18,125 nt of DNA, taken from contig JADFOU010000009.1 in the NCBI GenBank assembly GCA_022562655.1, forward strand, positions 1 to 18,125, in the 5' to 3' direction. The notes beneath the pieces are model-generated. The model had not been told where the DNA came from and did no database searches. It saw only the letters and a program-made list of their open reading frames with translations. This DNA comes from a candidate division TA06 bacterium. GTDB taxonomy: Bacteria > Hydrothermota > DG-26 > E44-bin18 > JADFOU01. This document shows positions 7,438-13,071 of the stretch, one piece after another (position 1 is the stretch's first letter; every line of letters begins with the position of its first letter). The translations under genes were made by a program, and so were the position numbers.

Positions 7438-8491
7438 AGGCGTTCATTTGGATGCCGCTTCTTTTCACCCTTTGGAGGAGAAGACCCCCCCCAATGGCTG
7501 CTGCCAGATAGAGGTAGAAAAACCTCCAGAGGAAGATGAAAGGGAGCAAGAGATGATCCGGGCAGACAAGGGAGAAGAGGGCGAACCCCCCCAATTCAGC
7601 AATCCCACTGGCACCCGGCGTAGGGACAAATAGGAGAAGGAAGTAGAGGAGCATCTGAAGGACCATGGTGGTGAGGAAAGGCGGGTTTAAGCCTAATCCC
7701 AAAAGGAGGACGGGGGCGGTGATGAGGTGAAGCGCTAGCCCTATTATACTGAGAAGGAAAGCTAAGAGAAGCTTCATCCGTCCTATTCCGATACTCTCTT
7801 TCAACCCTTTTTTGAATTCTTCCAATTGGAGAAAGCCCTTCTCCAAAAGTTTCAAGCCCCACTCCCCTTTCACGATCCCTCTTCGCCTCAGAAACCCCTC
7901 AAGGCGGAGGAGTCCCTTCTTAAACCAGGGAGGGTTTAAGAGGAGATAGAAGAGGAGAAAGATGAGGAGAAGATAAAGGGAGAAGATATAGCGGGCGAGG
8001 TTTCGGATCAGCGGGGAATCGAAGAGCTCAAGATCACCAAAATAGAAAATGATAAAAGGAAGAGAGATGAGGAAGAGAAGTGAAGGGAGAAGCCCCTTGA
8101 GGAGGATGACATTTGTCCCTCTACCTATGGAGAGTCCGGACTTATTCAGGATATAGAGTTGAAGTGGAATCCCTCCACTTTGAAAAGGAGTGACGGCGCC
8201 TAAAAAGAGTGAGCCCAAATTTAAATCAAGACTATCCTTGAGGGAAATCCACTTTCCTCCGGCCCATGCCAGAACTTGAATTCGAAGGGTCTCCCCATAG
8301 AGGCGGAGAAGGGTAATGAACAAGGCGAGAAGGAGAAATGTGGTTTTGATTTGTTTCAATCCCTCCCAAGTCTCCTGTCGAAGAGTCTCCTTTCGAACAG
8401 TAAAGAAGAAAAGGACGAGAAGAGTGAGGATGGTGATCAGGAGGAATATACGAAGCCCCCGCTTGACTTTTTCCGGTGTGATGATAGCCAA
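7373..8491 (-). CDS. YbhN/AglD-type flippase-like integral membrane protein (LPG_synthase_TM family)
   Basis: The protein is strongly hydrophobic with about 8 helices. Two family motifs are clear: GAVTPFQSGGIPLQLYIL in the N-terminal half and FVPTPGASGIAELGGFAL in the C-terminal half (the PTPGxxGxxE signature). Members are the transmembrane part of lysylphosphatidylglycerol synthases or stand-alone proteins proposed to act on lipid-linked intermediates; no catalytic LPG-synthase domain is attached here. The only usable start is a TTG at 8491; upstream codons come from the repeat tract and contain no ATG, and no Shine-Dalgarno is visible. A good promoter (8577-8605) lies ~90 bp upstream with the repeats in between. 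The hydrophilic tail (NASTEKKDPPFSISSHSRNS) overlaps the convergent SPW-like gene and may be a read-through extension. Confidence 0.82.
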   Translation of the reverse strand: MAIITPEKVKRGLRIFLLITILTLLVLFFFTVRKETLRQETWEGLKQIKTTFLLLALFITLLRLYGETLRIQVLAWAGGKWISLKDSLDLNLGSLFLGAVTPFQSGGIPLQLYILNKSGLSIGRGTNVILLKGLLPSLLFLISLPFIIFYFGDLELFDSPLIRNLARYIFSLYLLLIFLLFYLLLNPPWFKKGLLRLEGFLRRRGIVKGEWGLKLLEKGFLQLEEFKKGLKESIGIGRMKLLLAFLLSIIGLALHLITAPVLLLGLGLNPPFLTTMVLQMLLYFLLLFVPTPGASGIAELGGFALFSLVCPDHLLLPFIFLWRFFYLYLAAAIGGGLLLQRVKRSGIQMNASTEKKDPPFSISSHSRNSEGQ

Positions 8492-8500
8492 TGTTTGATT

Positions 8501-8570
8501 GGTTAAATGAATAAATAGTTAAATGGTTAAATAATTAAATTTAACCATTCGCCCGTTACCAACCACCAAC
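8501..8570. repeat. Octad array with hairpin, then two heptads, in the flippase-gene leader
   Basis: Octads ggttaaat, gaataaat, agttaaat, ggttaaat, aattaaat, ttaaccat run from 8501 to 8548. Within them atggttaaat (8523-8532) and atttaaccat (8539-8548) form a perfect 10-bp inverted repeat. Two heptads taccaac, caccaac follow at 8557-8570. The tract lies between the minus-strand promoter and the TTG start. Confidence 0.75.
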
Positions 8571-8576
8571 TCTAAG

Positions 8577-8605
8577 AAGATACCTTTTTTCAAAAAGACT
8601 GTCAA
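8577..8605 (-). promoter_or_regulatory. Sigma70-type promoter of the flippase-like gene
   Basis: On the minus strand: TTGACA (8605-8600), a 17-bp spacer, and TATCTT (8582-8577). Transcription would start near 8570, exactly where the repeat tract begins, giving a leader of ~80 nt made of repeats. Confidence 0.65.
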
Positions 8606-8617
8606 GGATAAATAAAC

Positions 8618-8666
8618 CATAGACATTGGACGATAGACTAAAGTCCGATCTCCAGAGTCTGAACTA
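8618..8666. repeat. Heptanucleotide array abutting the UbiA start codon
   Basis: Units are catagac, attggac, gatagac, taaagtc, cgatctc, cagagtc, tgaacta. The array ends 2 bp before the ATG at 8669, and the gene has no Shine-Dalgarno site. Confidence 0.7.
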
Positions 8667-8668
8667 AA

Positions 8669-9649
8669 ATGAAACGGAGCAGAGCCAACCCCTTTGACTA
8701 CCTCTTTCTCGTCCGTCCTACCCTCCTCATACCGGTCTGGACCTTCCTTTTATTGGGATATTACTGGGGAATGAGGACTGCAGAGTTTGGAGTGCGGAAT
8801 GCGGATTGGGGAGTAGGGTATTCCTCATTCCGCATTCCCCCTTCCACATTTCTGTGGGCATTTCTTCTCTATTCTGCACTCATGAGTGGAGTTTATATCT
8901 TGAATCAGGTTCTGGACCGAGAAACGGATCGGATGAATCAGAAACTCTTTCTCCTCTCTGAAAGAGTGATCCCCGTAAAATTTGCCCTGATGGAAATGGG
9001 GCTCCTCTTCCTCATTGCCTTAACCCTCTCCATTTCCATGTTCCATTTTACATTATTCACTGCCTTTGTTTTTCTCTCTCTTGTGATGGGCATTCTCTAC
9101 TCCGTTCCTCCAATTAAAATCAAAGGGAGACCCTTCCTCGACCTCCTCTGGAACAGCACGGGTTTTGGTCTTGTCAGTTTCTCTGTCGGATGGCTTACTG
9201 TGAGTCCCTTTTCTCTTGCGACGGTCTACCATTCTATTCCCTATGTCCTTTCAGTAGGCGCCGTCTTCCTCAATACAACCATCCCGGACATCTCTGGAGA
9301 TGAGAAGGCGGGAGACAAAACGACAGGGGTTCTCCTTGGAAGGAGGAGGACAGCTGCCTTGGGTACCCTTTTCCTCCTCTTTGCTCTCCTCACCTCTTTT
9401 CTGATCCGGGACTCCATCTGTTTTATCGCCGCTCTCTTTGCTCTTCCACCTTTTCTCCTGGCTTTGAAGAAGGAGGAGATGAGATTTTACCTTCTCTCGA
9501 TTCGCATCGGTGCCCCTCTTCTTGTCCTGTTGACCATTTATCTCTACCCTTTCTATCTTCTCCTTTTAGTGCTCACATACTTTTCCATGCGGATCTACTA
9601 TCAAAGGAGGTTTCATTTAGCCTATCCGTCACTATTCAATAAAAAATGA
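8669..9649 (+). CDS. UbiA-family membrane prenyltransferase
   Basis: UbiA enzymes transfer a polyprenyl group onto an aromatic or other acceptor within the membrane (quinone, heme, lipid or chlorophyll pathways). Both Asp-rich motifs that bind Mg-diphosphate are present: NQVLDRETDR (Asn79, Asp83, Asp87) and PDISGDEKAGDKTTG (Asp207, Asp211, Asp216). About 8-9 hydrophobic helices and a length of 326 aa fit the family. Substrate is not inferable; no quinone genes are adjacent. Between the first helix (to ~32) and the second (~62) an extra ~25-residue segment (about 37-60) is encoded by heptads, lengthening a loop that is normally short. The start lacks a Shine-Dalgarno and touches a heptad array. 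The TPR gene follows after 38 bp, probably as an operon. Confidence 0.88.
   Translation: MKRSRANPFDYLFLVRPTLLIPVWTFLLLGYYWGMRTAEFGVRNADWGVGYSSFRIPPSTFLWAFLLYSALMSGVYILNQVLDRETDRMNQKLFLLSERVIPVKFALMEMGLLFLIALTLSISMFHFTLFTAFVFLSLVMGILYSVPPIKIKGRPFLDLLWNSTGFGLVSFSVGWLTVSPFSLATVYHSIPYVLSVGAVFLNTTIPDISGDEKAGDKTTGVLLGRRRTAALGTLFLLFALLTSFLIRDSICFIAALFALPPFLLALKKEEMRFYLLSIRIGAPLLVLLTIYLYPFYLLLLVLTYFSMRIYYQRRFHLAYPSLFNKK
8780..8849. repeat. Long inverted heptad array inside the UbiA gene
   Basis: Ten units: gcagagt, ttggagt, gcggaat, gcggatt, ggggagt, agggtat, tcctcat, tccgcat, tccccct, tccacat. The first half is purine-rich and the second half pyrimidine-rich; ggaatgcgga (8796-8805) and tccgcattcc (8829-8838) are a perfect 10-bp inverted pair. 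It is translated as the loop containing AEFGVRNADWGVGYSSF. Confidence 0.88.
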
Positions 9650-9665
9650 AAAAATCCAGATAAAT

Positions 9666-9696
9666 TGGTTAAATGGTGAATGGTTAAATGGTTAAT
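9666..9696. repeat. Octad array overlapping a start codon
   Basis: tggttaaa, tggtgaa, tggttaaa, tggttaat. The ATG at 9688 of the TPR gene and its first codons are the repeat itself; the preceding in-frame codon is TAA. Same unit as 7116-7131 and 8501-8532. Confidence 0.75.
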
Positions 9697-10761
9697 TTGA
9701 GTTTCCTACTTCTTATTTGTTCCCTTTCTTTTTCTTCAGAGATTGCCGAGCCCGACCCCCCTGCCCCGCCCCTCGAAGAGTCGAGTCTCCAACCGGCCCT
9801 TCGGGAAGACCATATCCAGCATGGGCTTCAATTCGCCTATCAAGAACAATATGAGGAAGCCAGGGCGGAATTTGAGAGGGTGATCCAACTGGATGGAGAG
9901 AGTCCGGCAGGATATTTCTTTATCGCAGGCCTCATTGGCCTCTATATGAGCGATTTCTCTACTTTAGAACCAGAAGATGAGTTTCTGCGGTATATTGAAG
10001 ATGCGGTGGAACGATCCGAAACAAAACTCCAGGAGAATCCGAGGGATCCATGGGCTTATTTCTTTTTAGGGGGGAGTTACGGATACAGAGCCTTTCATTC
10101 CCACCAGAAGAGAAATTTCCTCAAGGCCTTTACAGATGTTTTGAAAGCTGCAGAAGCCTTGAAGAAGGCGATAAAAGTCGATTCGACCCTCTATGACGCC
10201 TATATGGGTGTTGGAGGATATCATTATTTCGTAAACGAACTCTGGGGTGTTCTCCCCTTTCTGGGTAAAGGTCCAGATGAGGGAATTCAGGAGGTGAGGC
10301 TTGCTGTGGAGAAGGGAAGGTATTCTCGTATTGCCGCAAAAGATGGTCTCGTCCTCCTTCTCCTGCGGGAAAAGAGGTATACCCATGCCTTAAAAATCTC
10401 TCTGGAGTTGATTGGTGAGTTTCCCAACAACCGAACGTTTAACTGGGGGCTGGCGAAGGTCTTCTCGGAGATGGGGGACTGGGAGAGGGCCTTAATGACC
10501 TATGAAAAACTTTTCGCTTTAATTCGAAAGGGCCAGCCGAGAAGCCTCTACAACCTCCTTTCCTGTCAATTGGAGATCGCCCGGGTCTATTATCATCAGA
10601 AGAGGTTTGATGAGTGTGTGGAACTGTGTCGGGGGATTCTTGACCAAATCGAAGGAGCCAATCCCGCATCTATGGATTGGGGGGAGGGGTTCCCCTTTTA
10701 TAGGGATCTCAAGAAAGAGACGAAGAAACTTCTGAAAAAGGCAAGGCTGAAGAAGGGATGA
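9688..10761 (+). CDS. Exported TPR-repeat protein, function unknown
   Basis: The product is 357 aa. Residues 1-~18 (MVNLSFLLLICSLSFSS) look like a short signal peptide without the usual basic start, perhaps because the first codons derive from the octad array. A proline-rich stretch follows (EPDPPAPP). From ~46 there are helical repeats of TPR type: FAYQEQYEEARAEFERVIQL, YFFLGGSYGYRA, LKAAEALKKAIKVDSTLYDAY, WGLAKVFSEMGDWERALMTY, and IARVYYHQKRFDECVELCRG. Such proteins usually serve as periplasmic or outer-membrane scaffolds. The order UbiA-TPR with a 38-bp gap suggests one transcript. No Shine-Dalgarno is visible. The basic C-terminus (KKLLKKARLKKG) is followed immediately by a heptad array. 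Confidence 0.8.
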   Translation: MVNLSFLLLICSLSFSSEIAEPDPPAPPLEESSLQPALREDHIQHGLQFAYQEQYEEARAEFERVIQLDGESPAGYFFIAGLIGLYMSDFSTLEPEDEFLRYIEDAVERSETKLQENPRDPWAYFFLGGSYGYRAFHSHQKRNFLKAFTDVLKAAEALKKAIKVDSTLYDAYMGVGGYHYFVNELWGVLPFLGKGPDEGIQEVRLAVEKGRYSRIAAKDGLVLLLLREKRYTHALKISLELIGEFPNNRTFNWGLAKVFSEMGDWERALMTYEKLFALIRKGQPRSLYNLLSCQLEIARVYYHQKRFDECVELCRGILDQIEGANPASMDWGEGFPFYRDLKKETKKLLKKARLKKG

Positions 10762-10796
10762 GAATTGTGAAGGGTGAATTGTTAATGGTGACGTGT
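10762..10796. repeat. Heptanucleotide array starting at the TPR stop codon
   Basis: Units are gaattgt, gaagggt, gaattgt, taatggt, gacgtgt, starting at the base after the TGA stop. Confidence 0.7.
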
Positions 10797-10830
10797 CATT
10801 TTTGAATTAACGATCGAATTTTCAAAATGA
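10796..10830. terminator. Possible weak bidirectional terminator between convergent genes
   Basis: tcatttttgaa (10796-10806) and ttcaaaatga (10821-10830) can pair with one bulge, with T-rich or A-rich arms on both strands. It is AT-rich and weak, but lies between two converging genes with nothing better in the gap. Confidence 0.3.
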
Positions 10831-10869
10831 GATGTCAAACATTTGAAATTTTAAAATGGAAGTACTGTT

Positions 10870-10911
10870 TTCCGAACTCCGATTTCCAATAACAATTTCC
10901 GATCTTTAATT
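10870..10911. repeat. Heptanucleotide array before the 3' end of the LpoA-like gene
   Basis: Units are ttccgaa, ctccgat, ttccaat, aacaatt, tccgatc, tttaatt; register becomes loose after the third unit. It reaches to within 2 bp of the minus-strand stop codon at 10914-10916. Confidence 0.6.
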
Positions 10912-10913
10912 CT

Positions 10914-12974
10914 TTATTGATCCTTCTCCAAATCTCCCTCTTCTTCCGATGGGGCCTCCTCTCTTTCACCCTTCTCTCCATTCACGTTTTCTTCTCCGTT
11001 CTCTTCTTTTTGTGGAGTCTCCTCATTGATCTCTGCCTTGACTTTTTCGCCCTTCACGATAGTCCAGACCGAGGGGGACTGTATTGCTTCTCCAGCCAGG
11101 GAGAGGGATCCTGAGACCCCTGTGAAAACCCCCATCGTTGAGAGGCGCTCTCTCAATTTTTCCCGATTTATCTTTCCTTTGTGTCCACCTACGGCAGATT
11201 CAAGAATCTTTATCGTATCGTAGCCTAAGGCAGCGGAACGACTTGGATCCACTCCATATGCCTCTCGATAGAGTTGGGCAAATCCAACCCCCTCTCCTGA
11301 CTCATCGTCTTCCTCAAGGGGGTTTGAAGGGAAAAAGGTTCCCTCGGCATATTTTGACTGGACCACCTTCTCTGAACCCCATCCCGATCCTCCTAAAATC
11401 GTTGCCTCCACTCCATGGAACCGCAATTGAGGGGCAATCAGGAGGATCTCATCGGGATGGGCGGGAATAAAAAGAGCCTCTGCAGCTGTCCTTTTGAGTC
11501 TCAAGATCCTCTTCTGAAAGTCGGTCGTCCCTGGAGGATAGGCCTCCCGGGCAAGAATTTTCCCCCCCAGCCTCTCTACCTCTTCCATGAAGACCTTCAC
11601 CATCTCCTCTCCGTAACCATCTGTGGGATAGAGGAGAGCAAATCGGGAGATGCCGAACTTTTCAATGGCAAAGCGAGCAATCGTCCTTCCGTAAATCCGG
11701 ATGGACGGGTTCAACTGAAAGACATAGGGTCCTATCATGGGAATCCTCTCCTCTGTTGCGGTGGGGGAGATGAGAACAACATTGTGGTCATTGGCACGGG
11801 CTGCCACAGGGATGGTGGTGAGGCTCAAGACGGGTCCAACGATCGCAAGGACATCTTCTTCCTCGATCAATTCTTTTGCCATCTCCAGGGCAATGATGGG
11901 ATCTCCCTCGGTATCTTTTAGAATGGGTAGGAAGAGGTCGGAGTGCGGAGTGCGGTCTGTTTCCTCATCAAGCGGACGATTTTCGTAATACGGATTCTCC
12001 ATTCCTAAGGCAAGTTCCACCCCTCGAAAGACAGCCCTTCCAAAGGGGGCAGCTTCTCCGGTGAGGGGGAGGAGGAGACCGAGCTTGTAAGTGGGGGCTT
12101 TCTTTTCATACCTCTTGAGAAGTTTCCGGGCCCTCCCAGCCGCCTCGCTCTCCGGAAACTCCTCCACCAATCGACTTAGGGATTCCACCCCTTCCTCTCT
12201 CCTTCCTGCCTTCAACTCTCGGTTTCCCATCTCCAAAAGGAGCTTGGGGCGGAGGACAGGGGATTCTTTCAACAACTCCTTCAGTTGAGAGAGGTTGAGT
12301 CTTTCATGGAGGAGGGTTTGAAGGGCCGATTCTGCCTCCTGAAGGAGGGTTGAAAGAGAGGTCAGTTCCCCCTTCACAGATTTTTCGTTCAAAATGTCTC
12401 CGTAACGGAGGGCGGCTTGGAAATACTCACCATTTCGGGTGTAAATCCTTGCCTCAAAGAGGAGGGCGTGACCTCGATAGGGGGTATCAGGATAATCTTG
12501 GAGGAGAAGGGATGACCAAGTGAGAACTTCATCATAATTTTTCAGGCGATAGTGGCTGAGCATGAGGAGATAAGCAGCATCCTGCCCCTCAGGGGACTCC
12601 GGATACCTCCTCAAAATCACTTTAAAACCATTGATTGCTTCCTCCAATTCTCCGTCTTGATAGGTTTCGTAGGCCTCCTGAAAGAGAGAAGCCGCCTCCT
12701 CCTGTTCCAGCCTCTCCCACTCTGAGAGGAGAGGGGGAGGGGAGGGTTTCCCACAGCCCATAAGAAGAGCAATGAAAAATGAAAAGTGAAAGGAGGCAAC
12801 CAGAATCCGCCTGCCGACCCCGACCCCCCCGACCGATTCTCCTCGCCCAACCCTCGGGCTGGGACGGCCTGGGAGGCGGATCAAGATTGGCACAGAGTCG
12901 CCATTTCTTCTGGAATGTTTTTTTATCTCCTGTAAGGGAGAAATCCCTAAAATCTCGTGGCACCTATTTTTCAT
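10914..12974 (-). CDS. LpoA-like lipoprotein: TPR domain plus periplasmic-binding (Peripla_BP_6) domain
   Basis: A hydrophobic stretch ending ALLMGC is a lipobox (Cys at about residue 74 from the ATG at 12974). After a proline-rich tether come TPR/BamD-like helices over ~200 residues (LFQEAYETYQDGELEEAING, YPESPEGQDAAYLLMLSHY, FPESEAAGRARKLLKRYEKK), then a type I periplasmic-binding fold starting YKLGLLLPLTGEAAPFG, with LAIVGPVLSLTTIPVAARAN and LISPTATEERI. The tail is very acidic. TPR plus this fold in one lipoprotein is the architecture of LpoA, the outer-membrane activator of penicillin-binding proteins; a plain ABC solute receptor is less likely, as no permease is nearby. The start is uncertain: the frame is open to a TTG at 12992, but that lies upstream of the expected transcription start. 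The ~55 residues before the hydrophobic core look like translated repeat and palindrome DNA. Confidence 0.8.
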   Translation of the reverse strand: MKNRCHEILGISPLQEIKKHSRRNGDSVPILIRLPGRPSPRVGRGESVGGVGVGRRILVASFHFSFFIALLMGCGKPSPPPLLSEWERLEQEEAASLFQEAYETYQDGELEEAINGFKVILRRYPESPEGQDAAYLLMLSHYRLKNYDEVLTWSSLLLQDYPDTPYRGHALLFEARIYTRNGEYFQAALRYGDILNEKSVKGELTSLSTLLQEAESALQTLLHERLNLSQLKELLKESPVLRPKLLLEMGNRELKAGRREEGVESLSRLVEEFPESEAAGRARKLLKRYEKKAPTYKLGLLLPLTGEAAPFGRAVFRGVELALGMENPYYENRPLDEETDRTPHSDLFLPILKDTEGDPIIALEMAKELIEEEDVLAIVGPVLSLTTIPVAARANDHNVVLISPTATEERIPMIGPYVFQLNPSIRIYGRTIARFAIEKFGISRFALLYPTDGYGEEMVKVFMEEVERLGGKILAREAYPPGTTDFQKRILRLKRTAAEALFIPAHPDEILLIAPQLRFHGVEATILGGSGWGSEKVVQSKYAEGTFFPSNPLEEDDESGEGVGFAQLYREAYGVDPSRSAALGYDTIKILESAVGGHKGKINREKLRERLSTMGVFTGVSGSLSLAGEAIQSPSVWTIVKGEKVKAEINEETPQKEENGEENVNGEKGEREEAPSEEEGDLEKDQ
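11934..11961. repeat. Heptanucleotide array inside the LpoA-like gene
   Basis: Units are gaggtcg, gagtgcg, gagtgcg, gtctgtt (plus strand). On the coding strand they give about ETDRTPHSDLF, between the ENRPLDE segment and LPILKDTEGDP, where the binding fold normally has a short turn. Confidence 0.8.
12771..12791. repeat. Heptad array encoding the signal-peptide core
   Basis: Units are aatgaaa, aatgaaa, agtgaaa. Read on the minus strand they encode FHFSFFI, the hydrophobic core just before the lipobox ALLMGC. Confidence 0.65.
12805..12881. repeat. Nested GC-rich inverted repeats near the 5' end of the LpoA-like gene
   Basis: Outer arms atccgcct (12805-12812) and aggcggat (12874-12881) enclose a C-rich tract (12813-12836) and an inner near-palindrome (12846-12863, CCCAACCC/GGGCTGGG). 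It is translated into a Gly/Arg-rich segment (about GRPSPRVGRGESVGGVGVG), unlike a normal lipoprotein N-terminus. Confidence 0.55.
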
Positions 12975-12995
12975 TTGTTTTTTTAATTTCAATTC

Positions 12996-13024
12996 AACCT
13001 ATCCCAAAAGACCCCTTCTGTCAA
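12996..13024 (-). promoter_or_regulatory. Sigma70-type promoter of the LpoA-like gene
   Basis: On the minus strand: TTGACA (13024-13019), a 17-bp spacer, and TAGGTT (13001-12996). Transcription would begin near 12989, which rules against the TTG at 12992 as start and favours the ATG at 12974 or a later site. Confidence 0.6.
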
Positions 13025-13033
13025 CCTTTTTTA

Positions 13034-13062
13034 TTGACAAATTGGCTATTTTTCACTATCCT
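13034..13062 (+). promoter_or_regulatory. Sigma70-type promoter of the TPR/zinc-ribbon operon
   Basis: TTGACA (13034-13039), a 17-bp spacer, and TATCCT (13057-13062). It is back-to-back with the minus-strand promoter, the two -35 boxes being 9 bp apart. Expected transcription start is ~13069. Confidence 0.65.
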
Positions 13063-13071
13063 TGCAGGGTA

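Noticed and set aside
10914..12974. ABC amino-acid transporter binding protein (LivK-type)
   Set aside because: The N-terminal TPR region, lipobox and lack of permease/ATPase neighbours fit an LpoA-like activator better, though the fold is shared.
10914..12992. TTG at 12992 as the start of the LpoA-like protein
   Set aside because: The expected transcription start (~12989) from the promoter at 12996-13024 lies downstream of this codon, and no clear Shine-Dalgarno precedes it.
13042..13071. TTG at 13042 as the start of the TPR/zinc-ribbon protein
   Set aside because: It falls inside the promoter spacer (13040-13056), upstream of the -10 box.
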